A stretch of 64,000 nt of DNA, from positions 7,044,501 through 7,108,500 of the forward strand of contig JAZGTN010000003.1 in the NCBI GenBank assembly GCA_037783415.1, in the 5' to 3' direction. Numbering within the stretch: the stretch's first letter is position 1; each line of letters opens with the position of its first letter. The position numbers and the translations under genes are program-made. The DNA is from Leptasterias polaris. Its lineage: Eukaryota; Echinodermata; Asteroidea; Forcipulatida; Asteriidae. The notes beneath the pieces were generated by a model. It was not told where the DNA came from. It made no database searches and saw only the letters and a list, made by a program, of their open reading frames with translations. Shown here one piece after another: positions 1 through 13,032 of the stretch.

Positions 1-815
1 TTTTTATTTGTTAACCTGTCTTTATCATTATTCTGGTGTTTAACTAATCCCATTTTTATTTGTGGGTGTAGACCATGTAAACCTTTTTTTACCAATTACC
101 ACCAAAAAAAAGATCTCGTAGTTGTACATTCTAGGTCCTTTCTGGCAATGGCACGCAATCTTGGACAGATGGAAAATTCTACATTTTGTGTCATACCTTC
201 CACATAGATTCAATGCTATAAAAGTAACACCTGAACAAGTATTGAGATGTGCCCCATTTCTTCATATCAAAAGTTGATTTTTTTTTGAAACGATGCAATC
301 TCCATAAAATGAAAGTTCTCTTCTGTCGAGCTGTGCTCAAATTGTGCCTGCAGGAAGTCCGGAATCTGTGGCACTTTTGTAAACATGTGATGTCACATGT
401 TACATTGGTCTATCGAAATAAAAGTTAGAAATTTAAATTGAAAAGCGGGTGTTGCTAATTCCTAACAGACTTCCCCTTAAAAAATAATCCGTTTAGAGTA
501 TGAGCCAACTACCGCTCAGTAACTCCACTTTGGGGCAATGTGGAGTTGTATCTATCATCCCAAGCTAAACAAACATCCTGCCAGTCAGTCAGCCAGTTAC
601 AACCTAACAGCCAAGCTTTCCTTATAATCCACTTCAAAAGGGCGCAATTTAACAAGGCATTCAGACCCCTCTAAGAGTAGGCAGTCATACATAATGGTGC
701 TTATCAATGGTGAAAAACAGTCAGCTAGTCTTTATTGTGTACAGTAACACCAGGGGAGTGGGGAAAGCTTTTTTTCTGTCTGAATGAGGGTCAGGAATAG
801 ACTTGAAAAGCCAGT

Positions 816-1173
816 GACTAACAAGATTTCATCATGTAAGGTGTTGATCGTACATAACTCCCTATCCATTGAAGGGAGGACCTACTTTGGTTTCAAAAAA
901 ATTTCACATTGATTTCACTGCTTTTAAAATCAACTAAAATTCTGTCACATTTTATGAAGATCAACAGTAATTACAAGCATTTGGACTAACTAACAAGATT
1001 TCATCATGTATGTGTTGATCGTAGATTACTTCCTAAATCCTATCCGTTGAAGGGAGGACCTACTTTGGTTTCAAAAAAAATTCACATTTATTTCACTCCT
1101 TTTAAAAACAACTAAAATTCTGTCACTAAACCTAATTAACATTCTATGAAATCAACAGTAATTACAAGCATTT
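816..1173. repeat. Tandem duplication, about 170-180 bp unit, two copies
   Basis: The stretch starting TAACAAGATTTCATCATGTA occurs at about 816 and again at about 987. Both copies run through GAAGGGAGGACCTACTTTGG and end in CAGTAATTACAAGCATTT. They differ by point changes and small indels, so this is an old local duplication with no coding content. Confidence 0.85.
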
Positions 1174-1352
1174 TGATCTTATTATGCTGATAAAAACTAC
1201 TACCCTGTAGCTATAATTGTTTATTTGTTGAAATAACGATAGCTGTTTTTCTTACAAGATGAAATTCCTTTCGTACAATTATTTAACAAGCCGTAATTTA
1301 TCATATAGCTAAAGAACGAGTAAGTCTAACTTGTACATGTAGTCTCTCTTAA

Positions 1353-1875
1353 GCCGTGTTCGCACTGGACTTATTTTGGGTAAACTAACCGAGCAAATGG
1401 GTAACTTGACCATTTTAAGTCCAATGCGAACAGCCCAGGAAGTTTCCCTCCCAGGTAACTTACCCGACCCGAATGGGTAGTTTAACCGACCTACTGCTGC
1501 CCGGTTAAATTGACCAGGTCAGTTTAACCGAGCCGAATAGTCCAGTGCGAACGCGATCTGGGTAAAAGCCTTCCCGGTAAAAAGCCATATCCGGTCCCTC
1601 GACCCTCTGCCACGAGATCGTGAGGTTACACATACACGCACATGTGCTACACGGAAGCTCGGTTGCACTCACTGCATTCTCGCTGTCATACACCCCGGTC
1701 AAAGGTCACTGCGATAGCGCCCTCTTGTGTTTGTCTTAAGTTAGTCAGTTAGTTTCTACCGGTCATGTCGGTTAGTTTACCCACGTCATTAATCCAAGTG
1801 CGGACGCTGGTAAGTTTCACCTTTTGGAATGTTAACCACGGTCTCTGTAAAACATTAATCCAATGCGAACACAGC
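1353..1875. mobile_element. MITE-like element with terminal inverted repeats (TTAA target)
   Basis: The ends read GCCGTGTTCGCACTGGACTTA on the left and, reverse complemented, GCTGTGTTCGCATTGGATTAA on the right. The left flank is TTAA and the right flank TTTA, consistent with a TTAA target duplication with one change. Inside, the sequence TCCAATGCGAACAG and its inverse recur, so the element has internal sub-terminal repeats. There is no coding capacity. Confidence 0.7.
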
Positions 1876-3327
1876 TTTAGAAGCGGTAATTTCTCATAAA
1901 CTTTTCACAAGTTATTATCCGTAGGTCTGCAATAAATCTGCCTTCAACAGGAGTTGTTTTGATCTGCTTTTTTACTGATCGTAAATCTCTTCAAATCAAC
2001 CAGATCCATTTTTTTTTTAAATAGGCACATGTTATAATTTATCACCCAGTTTATTAATTTCCAGAAGACCCAAAATCCTGAGATTTCAATTCAAAGTGGG
2101 GAGTCAGTATTGCCCCCAAAATGATGAACTTCCTGTGTCCGCTGAGGAAGCTTTCACAAGAGAAGATCCCAAACCAATCAGGCTAAATAATGGTGATATA
2201 CAAAACAAAATTGTCTTAAATCCTGTTTCAGCACGTCTCATTCATCCAAACCACCTGTTCCACATCATGCAACTTGTACAGATACTTCAAATTTCAGTCT
2301 TCTGCAGTAAGAAATTGTTTAGCTCCTGGAAATAACCTAGAAATAAATCAACGTCGTCCTCCCCCCCCCCCCCTCCCAAAATGAAGCGGTTGTGCAAGAT
2401 TTGTCAAAAAGAGGAAATTAATATAAAATGAGGGAAACAGGGGAGTGAGAACCATTTCACACAGCTGATTGTAAACTCCTGTAAACACGGTTTGAATTTC
2501 AGCGAAGATTCCGCAGAACAAATTGATTTTATCAATGTCAATATCATGGTCACGAGAATTCTCGAGTTGATGAACTACCGATTTGAGATTCAAGCACTGA
2601 TCATGGCAGTAACTAATGTATATCACGACTTCTCATGCTTTATTTTTAATTTGTTTTTTATTTTATTTTTTATAGAAAACCCATTGAAACCTTTGGCAGT
2701 GTCGGTGGAAATCACATCCAAATTACAGTATGTACAAATTATATATTTCTTATACATTTTAAAGTTCAGATTTTGGTCTTTTGAGTAATAACTTTCACAT
2801 AGATGAAAGTGGAATCATTTCTCAAGCCAGTTTGTTCTCCTCAAAGTAAAGTAAGACTTTGAATACTTTGGATAAATTAAAAATTAAGCTGTTATAAATA
2901 ATGACCTTCTGACTTCTCTTTAGATCACACAAAGATGAGTGCATACAATATTTCTGAGCTGTTTGTAAACAATTTCAACACAGACAACCTGAAACAAATT
3001 CACAGAAAATGTCCCTCACAATGGAACCACTTGATTTTAAAAAACAGGGGGGGGGGGGGAGTTCCACACTGTTACACAAACATGTTATCTTAATGGGATT
3101 TTCAAATTAGCAATCATAAACTGCATGTCTCTCTGAAAGTAATGTTTGCGTATACCGTAACTCAATAATGATAATGTGTGTAATTGGATTTCTGGTCATG
3201 TTCCTCATGATGCAGGGTTAGTGTTGATCTATCATGTGTAAAACAGTTGTCAGGGTTGTCTGCTCAACGCCAAAAATGCCGCCTCCAGACCAAGGACTTG
3301 CCCTTGTTCGCCAAAACAAAATTAAAA

Positions 3328-3470
3328 CATCAGTGAACGATTTTCACTTGTACAGCAGAGCAGAATGCCACACAAAATTTATCAGTTGCTACTCAAATTA
3401 TCATTATTTGCTACTCAATATTAACATACAACATGCACAAAAACAACTCGGTCTTTGAAGTATGTCGGAA
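3328..3470. mobile_element. Partial copy of the GAACGATT MITE family
   Basis: CATCAGTGAACGATTTTCAC, then CAGCAGAGCA, GTTGCTACTC and ACTCAATATTA, follow the same order as the fuller copy at 7888-8052. The right end is degraded. Short ORFs here are incidental. Confidence 0.6.
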
Positions 3471-4705
3471 ATAGGGTGAACAATTACAAGTCTGCTAAAT
3501 ATTTCATTCACATGTGTCCCCTGTCTAGGGCCTAATCTAATAAGCTCAAGCAGAAAATATTGATTAGCAATTTAGCCAGTCAATAAATTAGCGGGGCACC
3601 GGTCATAACAACATCATTAATTCATGGCGTTTTGGCTGACAATCTATTTCTGCTCAGCAAGATTTTTCAGTGACTAGCAAGATTTTTCAGTGACTAGCAA
3701 ACTTGTGTGCTTACCAGTGTTGTGAACTTGGGCTCTAATTTTTTAAATACAACACTTTTTTGTAAATGATATGTGAATTTATTTATTTAAATTTTATTTT
3801 ATTTTTTGTTTGGGGGGAGGGGGCGATACAGAAAAAAGGCCCCCAAATTAAAAACAAGGTGTGTAAAACAATCCCCACATAACTATCAAGGTAACTCATG
3901 GCTTGAAGAAATGGTACAGCATTGGAAAGCTGGCAAAAAGATAAGTCACAAAATACACTGTTTTCTTTACACACAAAAATATCAATGAAAAGTCTTGGGG
4001 GGTTTTACAGTATAACTTGAATGCATCAGCAATGCTTTCAGTTTGTTTGTGTACATTCCAATGGAGAAAAAAAGACTTACTCTAAGTGCTCACATGAGTC
4101 TTGTGTTGGATTTAAAATGACAGCTCCCTGACAAATGTTCTTCCAAGGAATGCTCAAAGTTTGTATACCAAGTATACCAAGTATCCTAAAAGACAACATC
4201 AAGTTGTAAAACCACAAGGACAAAATGTCATAATTATATTTTTTTTACTTTCTGCTTCGTAAAACTTAGTGGGGTACCGGTCGTAAAATGGTACATGTTT
4301 AATGGTATTACAGCTGGTAACCTTATTTTGGTAAGCAGAATTTTGCTGTGCTCAAGCAGATCTATGAAAGTGGGTTCAGTTCATTTCAGAATCACTCTGA
4401 CTCATTATTTACATGGTGCTACAACAAACCACACTTTTTATATAGAACTTGTAACTGTTCAGTCAGGTTTTTTTTCTTTCTCAAACAAGAACACCTGTCA
4501 ATAAAATTTCCATCAAGTTCATGATGTGAAGATTGTTAGGATTAGAATCAATCGATCTAAATTAAAAATGTACTCAACTCTGTGTACTGTAAAAACAGAA
4601 TCCTGAGTGGCAGGGAGTCCAGCCCATTTCAAGGTCAGCCCGGAATCTGTGCCAAACTGACCTAGAATCAAATTCAAATCCACCATTGCTGACAAGTTTC
4701 TAATT

Positions 4706-4847
4706 CAGCCTGACCCAGATTAAAGTCTAGCCAGCACTGGTACCCAAAATCAAGGTCAATTCTGACCCACCATTAACTGTGTGACCCAGCCTGACCCAGA
4801 TGAAAGTCTGGCCCAACTGGTACCCCAAATCAAGGTCAATTATGACC
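4706..4847. repeat. Tandem duplication, about 80 bp unit
   Basis: CAGCCTGACCCAGAT occurs at about 4706 and 4786. Each copy is followed by AAAGTCT, CTGGTACC and AATCAAGGTCAATT. No coding content is seen. Confidence 0.7.
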
Positions 4848-6639
4848 TGGGAATTTTAAGAGTGTATGCTTGACATTAACTGTGTGAGATTTTAACAATC
4901 AAGTCTGCAAAGTATGCTTAGGCCGAGACGTTAACCTACAGTCAAATTTCATCTACTCATCAATGCTTGGTTTGTAACATTTCAAGACGAAGATGGGAAA
5001 CTATCTGTGAACATTCCCCAAATTGTACTATTTTTATCAAAAAATCAAAGACAAGTTTTATACATTTTTGGGATACCGACACCGGCCTACTTCATATTAA
5101 CTACAATCTTGAGACATTTCCAGACATTGTAACCGCGCCACACAGGAGAAGTTCTGTGATTGTTCAGTTCCAGCTAGAGTTTTTTTTCTCTCCACACTAA
5201 GCTTACTGCGTTGTTACTTGATAAATCACCAGGATACACTGTACTTCAGACGCAGAATCTGTTGGGTCTTTATAATCAAGCACAGTAGACTCGTTTGGTG
5301 TACAGAGCAGATGTGGCCCGACACATGCAACCCTCCTGCATGCTCTCTGCTCAATTAATATTTCACTGAATGAAAGTGAACGGCATGGCAAACACAAGAC
5401 TTGCCTACACGCACTGTTACGCCACTCCATAATTGCCCGTCTACAATAGAGGCTGCGGAATTCAGTATGCCCTCACTTCAGGCCTAGGAATGAGATCTGA
5501 AAGCCTAATCGTAAATCAACAGGGCTTCCCGGCCATGAAAAATTCATTTTCAATTCATACTAATGTGGGGATAACAACCACTGGGTAATTATCGTAAGCA
5601 TATGTACGCAATTCATTACTTTACTGTACATAGTGCATACATTGTAGACAATGAACAGAGTAAACCACCATGTTGCAGAGCAGGACTCCTCTCCAGGTTA
5701 AAAAAAACCAGCCTTTTTAAATTGAGTAAACCTTGCTAAACGCTATATACACCAGCTAGGGCAGCTATTACAGTCAGTACGAGGACCTCACAGTGAATTC
5801 TAAACGCATAATGAAGCTCTTCTCTTGCTTCAAAAAACCATAAACTTTCCAATGACATTAAAACTACACTGTGTTCTGGGCAAGCAATAAAATTACAAAC
5901 AGAGCATTAAAATTAATGGCCTGCATATAAATATAGTGCATCTCACACACACAGTGGATAGTGATTGATTCCCGCGTTCTGGCTGCCTGACTGGAGGGGA
6001 GCCTACACTTCCACTAACCAGCAAAATGTCCAAATGAACTACGTTTAGATCAACAACAATTTGGGCGCTAGTGAAGAGAGGAATTCTCACAAATTGAATT
6101 AGGGTTACTCAGGCAAATGGCAGGGTCATGAATCGATAAACTCTTTGGTGACAGAGGGGCAGTCAACAAACAAAAACTGTTGCCAATAAAAAAGTGTTTA
6201 ATATTAAACCGACCCTGCACACGTACATGCCAATGGCCAAATAGGAGTGCAATTTTGAGAACAATCCCACAGGGCTCAAACTTCAAAATGAATTTTCACC
6301 AGAGAACAGGTCCTTTTTTTTTTTTACTTTACCTGGACCAGAAACATTTCTTTTATTTTTAAGCAGAAGGTTTGAGACTGAAAAGCTGGAGTGTACGTTT
6401 GGAAATTCCTTCAAAGTAGTGTTGGTAGGACACATGACAGTGGGACTTCAATAGTTTTGGGTTTTACTGGTCCAATGCTATAATAACTGGCCAGTGGTCC
6501 AGTGGTTATTTCTAGCCCTGTATTCATAACAGACAATACCGCTTAATTGTGTTGTCCAATTCCTTCAGAGCCCCAGTATGAGCAAATTTAATTTTACAGA
6601 TGCAAAGTTTTGTATGAAATCAGAAGCAGGTTGCCGTGG

Positions 6640-6850
6640 TCATGAGAAAAAATGTAAAACTATTTTCACTGTTTTAAAACATCTGATTCGTATTAACCAT
6701 TTTACTCATTTCTCAAAAACTAAAGCATTTCAGGCAACAATATATAGCAAATAAGTTTTCCACCATGACCATCTTTAAACCATGTAAGTTATATGTAAAT
6801 CTTTGAAGATTTATATTTTCAATCTCACCAAAAAGATATGATGCCATAGT
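6640..6850. mobile_element. Partial MITE related to the 34.4 and 45.2 kb elements
   Basis: The segment with TTTTACTCATTTCTCAAAAAC, CCACCATGACCATCTTTA and CATGTAAGTTATATGTAAAT matches the right halves of the elements at 34446-34810 and 45186-45540. The left end is missing. Confidence 0.5.
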
Positions 6851-7496
6851 GTTAGCCAGAGGGGTGTCTGGGTGTCTTTTGGACGCCCTGTTTTAAATTT
6901 GGACACCCTGTTTCATCTGTCATTTACATGTAAATGTATTGTAAGTGAACAATTTGGACACCCAGTTTTTAAATTTCCAGCAGTCTTGGACACCCTTTTA
7001 CCAAATCCTGGCTAAAACCTTGTATGATGCACACGTACCTACATGCATGCCACCGAAAAATGCAGTGTATATGGGGAAATTGGCTCACAAAATGGCACAA
7101 CATAGATTTATGATCGGTGATGACATCAATTGAGACGGGTCAAAAATGACTGTCTATGACAGACCTACTACATTTATTTGTTTCTCTCCATACAACTGAA
7201 AAACTGATTTGTAAAAAATGAACAGTCATTCATGAAATACACGTCTTGACTACCCTTTCCCCAAAATCCTGATTGTTATCAAAAGCATGATAGGATCAAA
7301 AGTCAGTTGCCATTTGGTGGGGCACTTGTCTCAATTATATTTCGATTGGTCGCACTGTATGCACATGGAAATGCCTAATTTTAGAGGAGGAGGTACCCAC
7401 GTATGCATTTTCTGTTTTATTTTTCCTATTTTAATTTTTGTGTTGAAAGCAAAAAAGAGAAATTGTTGGTTTTTATAAACTTGACCAAGTTTTTCA

Positions 7497-7625
7497 ATGA
7501 ACAGGCCTAGAGTTTCATCTTTTGAAGAGGCACCAAGGCCAAGACCAAGGGCAACGGATGCCATGGCCTCTGTGTACAGTAATTCAGGCCTGAACCAACT
7601 GATGTGGAATGACAGCTTTTTCAGC
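7497..7625 (-). repeat. Dispersed repeat copy (family with 20.6, 37.4 and 38.5 kb copies)
   Basis: The segment around GAGGCACCAAGGCCAAGACC, GGGCAACGG and CCATGGCCTC is the inverse of the repeat at 20618-20800. Copies differ in both ends and length, so the family is old. It translates into fragments but no continuous protein. Confidence 0.55.
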
Positions 7626-7887
7626 CAAACTTTTCCAAACTGAATAACGGTCGCCCAAACTGATGTTTGAAATCTTTGGGAGACAAATTCGAAAATCAGC
7701 ATCAAACAACAAAAGTGTTCCCTTCAAACTGTTAACTTGTTTTGAACTACCCTGAAAATCACAACATGACGCTTGAGGCATTTCACATCAGAGGCCATTT
7801 TTGGTAGACACAATACTATGACATTAGGTTTGGGTAAGCCTGTCGGTATCACCCAAACCAAACAGTGTACTCCTGTACCCACCACAT

Positions 7888-8052
7888 CAGTGAACGATTT
7901 CCCTTGTATAGCAGAGCATATTGCTACACAAAATGTACCAGTTGCTACTCAAAAATCAGGAGTTGCTACTCAATATTAGCATTCAGTGTGTACAAAACAA
8001 GTTCAGTCTAAATATTTTGCTATGCAAAATTTCTGGATGAAATCGTTCCCTG
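7888..8052. mobile_element. Short MITE, about 165 bp, with 5 bp target duplication
   Basis: The ends are CAGTGAACGATTTCCCTTG on the left and, reverse complemented, CAGGGAACGATTTCATCC on the right. The flanks carry CACAT on both sides, read as a 5 bp target-site duplication. A second, inverted copy lies at 13626-13799 and a partial one near 3.33 kb. Confidence 0.65.
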
Positions 8053-8601
8053 CACATACCTCAAAAACGCTGATTGATCATCGTCATCATAATGAAAATT
8101 CCTTGTACGTCTCCAAATCTAATCAAAGTAACTAAATCATGGACTGAATAACGTGTAGTCTGGCCCCAATTTGGCATGATGGAATTAGTATTCATCTTTG
8201 CTACTGTAACACAGTGAACAAGACAAACACGGTGGCAGCCTGAACAGGGTCGATTGAGCATAATTTACCCTAAGGAGCTTTCAAGTGCCAATTTTCACAA
8301 CCATAATTTAAACAACAGTCCTGCTACAAAGCACTTCAAAGAGAAACAGTTCTTGGAAAGACTTCCCTAAACTTGACACATTTCCCTCATTCACAGTTTG
8401 CAACACATAAAAACATGTTCCACTCTTTGATGCCTAGTGCCATGCAGTCAGACTACTCTCAACACCGTTACAAACAACCTAATCAACTATCTCAATGTCT
8501 ACATCCGCTACTCACAGATGACTACCACATTTCCTTGTCAACAGTTTTCAAATATTGTCAGTCGGTGGGGCAGATACACAAGTCAAAAGGGTTTCATTTA
8601 A

Positions 8602-8808
8602 AGGGACTGTGTCTTCATGATCAAAGCAAGGCCTGTGGCTGTACATGGAGTTGTAAACGCTCCCCCAGTTCCTGAACGCGCACGCGCGTGCCATCTCCAT
8701 AGATTTGATCTGGAGGGACGGAGGGCGTGCGCGTGCAGTACATTGGTGAGAGTTCATAATTCCATGTACAGCCACAGGCCTGGTTTGATCATGACGACAC
8801 AGCCCCTT
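8602..8808. mobile_element. Foldback MITE, about 207 bp, flanked by TTAA
   Basis: The left end AGGGACTGTGTCTTCATGAT and the inverse right end AAGGGGCTGTGTCGTCATGA are flanked by TTAA at 8598-8601 and 8809-8812. The inverted arms extend through GGCCTGTGGCTGTACATGGA on both sides, about 70 bases, so the transcript would fold into a near-perfect hairpin. No protein is encoded. Confidence 0.8.
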
Positions 8809-9789
8809 TTAAAGGGATGGTACACAGCATTTGTAGCTATTTTTTCCAAAATAGTGAATTTGTGCAAACATGCAAACACCAATTTCAGTGAATGTTTTTT
8901 TTTTTTACAAGAGTTTTCTTTTCCCCCGAAAGATTTTCCCCCCATATCCACAACCGAGCATTTCTATATCGTCTTCTCTACACAGGTATCTTCAAGCCTA
9001 CAGGTTACAGTGCTCGTCACTTTTGGGACTCCCTTGGTTTCATTACCAGAAAGATTTAACTAAAACTACAAATATGAATACACATAGGGTTGTCTTTGCC
9101 TGAAGTAAAACTAGATTCGCTTGGTCCCAACGCGTCATCCAAAGGCGCTGTGATGGGCTGACGTATGCATATGCGCATTGGACCATTCCCCCTGAACTAA
9201 AAACCTCCGGTCACCTCTTCCTGTTTACGAAAGATTCAACCACCAATAAAAGTGTAGCTCTGTTGTGTAAATCCATTGCAAATAATTATTGTAATTCCTT
9301 TGCTTGAAATAAAAATAGGGGTTGATTGCAATATACCTCTTACTATGGTTTTAAAAAGATGGTTCCATGGAGCCTTTATGCTTTACTATATATGTGAACA
9401 TGTGTGATTGCGTTGACTGAAGTACGGGTTGACACGACAGCCTCAACGCTGTCCGCTGGTTCACACCCGCCCGAAACAGTACTCTCCTCAGCACCCACAA
9501 AGCAAATCTCAAACCCAAAACAAAATTCCTTTGGTTTTATAAGGCGCTTATACACCTATCAATTGTATGACGCACTATCAGACCCCCGGGGCTGGTGCGT
9601 CACTGCTCATATGTGGGGACGGATTTGCGTGTCCAAAGACCCACCCTGAGTCGAAAAATTGACACACTTGTTGCAGATTTGGACTGTCTTCCGAACGATT
9701 TTTTGACTTACCATTCGCAGAAAACGACGCACCACGGACGAACACCGACGACGCACATAAAATCTCTTGCAAACGACGCAGGCGCAGTG

Positions 9790-10057
9790 AATACCAAATA
9801 ATTCAACCTTTTACGTACGAGTTTCCCGGCATACATAGTGAAAATACATTGCAAGTGTCCGCACGAGGTGAGGTGGTCGAGGTTGTACTGCTTTATTTTC
9901 GAGACGTGCGGTTCCCAGCGCACTAGCTATTAAAACGCACAGAAAAAAAGAGGGGCCCAAGGAGAGAGCCAGTCGACGATCGAAGACAACAACTATTATA
10001 TAACGCCGCCCGCACGATAAAATTGGATGTCAGATGTCAGATGTGAGAAAAAATCAG
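9790..10057 (+). promoter_or_regulatory. CpG-rich promoter-like stretch with possible 5' exon
   Basis: CpG dinucleotides are frequent from about 9700 to 10020, unlike the surrounding intron. A TATATAA lies near 9996, followed by three overlapping ATGs in GATGTCAGATGTCAGATGTG. The stretch ends in CAG|GTAGGA, a good splice donor at 10058. The promoter function is inference. Confidence 0.25.
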
Positions 10058-11176
10058 GTAGGAATATTGTTTTTGCTTGTTTTTTTGTATGCACAAATCG
10101 CTTTATAATTAGCGACCATGCTTTCACGAACGTATTGTTGTATAATGTATGCATTTTTTAGTATTTTTACTTGAAACGTATGCCGCTTTGTGAATCGTGG
10201 CTTTTTCGTGACTCGATTGATTGGAGTCGGACGAGTGTGTGTCTGTTTCGACGCAAAAACAAAAACGATCCCCCCACAATCTACTTCAATCCTGCGACAT
10301 CCTTTTAGTCAGAACTTCCATTTATCTACATAACTGGTCTTTATTTATCATTGATCATTTTGATTGTTGTATTTTATGTTACAAAATATTTTTGGCCTGG
10401 AGAAAAAGAAATTAAAAGTTATCAATATCATCCAACAATTTCGCAAGACAAAACGTATTTTATAATGTGTTTATTTTTGGTAGTGGATGGAGCCAGATGC
10501 TGAAATTTCACATATTGGTACCAATTCGAGGGAATTCTAATATCACTTTTCTTGTTTCAAATAATCCATAACTTTACCATAAACTATGATAGCCTGTAAA
10601 TAAAGTTGTTGAAAGATTTTTACTGTAAAAAAGCCTCTTCCGTTTATGATGTTCACATTTTGAAGTATAATTTTGGTACTACTTGGGCACTACAATTCCT
10701 GGATTTCGGAGAAATACACAGACAATGTGTACATTTAATTCATAATATGAATGACAGAAAAAGGGCAACCCAAGAGTTTTTGGTCGTGTACCCTGGAGGG
10801 CAGAGCAAATAGATATGATTTTAATATTTTGTTTTATTTTTTATTACTATTTTCGGGGGGCCTATTTCTTGATTTTATTTTTTCCATGTTTTATTTAAAA
10901 AAATGTGTAACCTAGGTCAAAGCCTGCAACCTTCATCATGTGTTTGTGTCGCCAACAAATGATAAATGGTTATATATTTTTGTAACTTTTTGTGCTGGGA
11001 TACCATTTTATTAACATGATACAGTTTCTATACCCCTGTTAATGGACTGAATTATTTTGTTTCATGTACAGCTTGCTAAGATGTCTAAACCACTCGTCTT
11101 GGCGACCTTCTTGCTGGATGGCATCGAAGTCTATAAGAAAAGCATCAGGGTAGACACAATGGAAGACGAGGATTAA
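10034..11176 (+). CDS. Possible two-exon small ORF (42 codons), function unknown
   Basis: The second of three ATGs (10034) reads MSDVRKNQ to the donor CAG|GTAGGA at 10057. The nearest good acceptor (TTTCATGTACAG, ending 11071) opens a phase-0 exon, 11072-11176, reading LAKMSKPLVLATFLLDGIEV and continuing to TAA with an acidic end (DTMEDED). The joined ORF is 42 codons with a hydrophobic middle. I do not recognise it. It sits inside the TIR-bounded segment, so it may be transposon cargo, a gene remnant or chance. Confidence 0.2.
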
Positions 11177-11798
11177 CGACGAGGATTAACTTTGACCCAT
11201 TTATTAATGCTATACACCCAGTTAAAATCTGTTTTAAAATAGAGTCCTGCAAAGTAGCCCCCATAGCCCTTTTAAAAAGGTAACAAGCAAACACTGACAA
11301 TGACCATAACAATAGTTTCATATGCCCGATTCACAAGAAAGGATCTCTGAGTGACACTGGAAGATGTAGTGGAATGACCTTATTTAATTGTTTTTTAAGA
11401 ACAGGACAACAAAATGGGCTTATGGTATTTTGCTCAATAATCAAACAAAGATATCAATTAAAAGCAATCTGTGTTAATAGTAGTAATCTTGACTGCTGTA
11501 ACTGGATTTACAACTTGTTTTTTTAGTCATATTATGCGGTGTGATACCTGGCCATACAGCAGTTTAGGGTTCATGGCTTCTGACTGGCACCCCGCCTGAG
11601 CAGAGATTTAGCTATTTCGTTAATAAAGGTTTGAAAAGTTTCGGACGTACAGTTAAAACTGTTTTAATAGCTGTTTTTATTTCATAGCTGTTTGAAAGGT
11701 TTGTATAGCTGCAAATCAACTAATTTGGGTAATAAAATACCAAAAGGTTCCAATTATGGTGAATAAAGTGGCAACATTTAAGTATATTTTTGCTTAAA

Positions 11799-12436
11799 GG
11801 TACAGGACATGTTTGGTAAGCGAGCAACAGAGAGCTGAAAACATTGTGAGAAACGACTCCCTCTGAAGTAACGTAGATTTTGAGAAAAGGGTATTTCTCA
11901 CTAAAATATTAATAGACTTAAAGGCACTGAACATGTTTGGTAATTATCAAAGACCAGTATTGTCACTCGGTGTATCCCAACATATGCATAAAATAATAAA
12001 CCTGTGAAAATTTGGGCTGAATCGGTCATCGAAGTTGCAAGAAAAAACACCCTTGTTGCACAATTTTGTGTGCTTTCAGATGCTAATAAATAAAAGGCTT
12101 CATGCATGAAGTATTTTATTATTTTAGTGAGAAGTTACCTCTTTCTCAAAAACTACGTTACTTGAGGGGGAGTGGTTTCTCACTATCAACAGCTCTCCGT
12201 TGCTGGTTACCAAGTAATTTTTAAGCTAATATATTTTTTGAGTAACTACCAAACGTGTTCAGTGCCTTTTATTGGCATCTGAAAGCACACAAATTTGTGC
12301 AAGAGGGTGTTTTTTCTTTCATTATTTTCTTGCATGTATCCCATGCAAGAAAATAATAAAAGAAAAAAACACCCTTCTTGCACCAAGTGACAATACTGGT
12401 CTCTGATAATTAACAAACGTGTCCAGTTCCTTTAAA
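11799..12436. mobile_element. Composite of AAAGGCACTG-family MITEs (one full copy 11920-12269)
   Basis: The full copy begins AAAGGCACTGAACATGTTTGG and ends, in inverse, with the same terminus. Diagnostic internal blocks are GTGTATCCCAACATATGCAT, GGTCATCGAAGTTGCAAG and TAACGTAG-type sequence. A half copy precedes it (11799-11910). A rearranged half copy follows (12266-12436), containing a perfect-looking hairpin. Related copies sit at 54.72 and 62.98 kb. Confidence 0.75.
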
Positions 12437-12891
12437 CAAAATATTTTCTTAAATAAAAATAAAATGCATTGAAGGTAGTTTCTCCTCAAAAAAGGATTTA
12501 GTCAAGGTAAAAATCTGGCCTGAGAGTTTTTCCAAAAAATAATCTGCCTACTGATGAGCTATCAAATAATTTTCAAAGTACATGCACTTAAAATAGCCCC
12601 CAACCCATCGTTCATGGAATCACCCCTGATGCAACATCGTCCCCATGGTTTACTATGCGGTCAACCTGGTACTGCTCGACACACCATGGGGACGAGGTTG
12701 CCCCTGATGGTTGCTGCACGTACAGTACAGTAATGGAATTTCGCCTGCATGAGTCGCTAGACTGGTTCCCGGTCCTTCCTTCCGTTCTTGCCTATAACAT
12801 TTATTAAGAAGGAAAGTGAAATAGTTGGTTGTTTCTTGTTGTTGTGATTCGTGAGGAACTGAAAAAGGGAAGTACTACTGCTCATATACAC

Positions 12892-13032
12892 CGATCCATT
12901 AAGCCACGCCCATTTCTCATTGACCAATCACAACCGCAAAATTTGAGCCGTTTGGTGATCTTTGCACTAATGGTGATTGGGTTTCGCGGCTGTGATTGGT
13001 CAACTCGTAAGGAGGCGGGGCTTAATGGATCG
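12892..13032. mobile_element. Short MITE with GATCCATTAAGCC ends, inside a direct repeat
   Basis: The left end CGATCCATTAAGCCACGCCC and the inverse right end CGATCCATTAAGCCCCGCCT continue into TTGACCAATCACA on both arms. On either side lies a direct repeat starting CGTGAGGAACTGAAAAA and ending CTACTGCTCA (12850-12884 and 13040-13077). It could be an unusually long target duplication or an insertion at a duplication junction. Confidence 0.65.

Noticed and set aside
8617..9063. 148-residue plus-strand ORF
   Set aside because: Its first third is translated from the foldback MITE at 8602-8808, and the rest has no recognisable domain or splice context.
10606..10812. 68-residue ORF between the two putative micro-ORF exons
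   Set aside because: No splice sites in phase with the neighbouring exons, and ordinary AT-rich composition.
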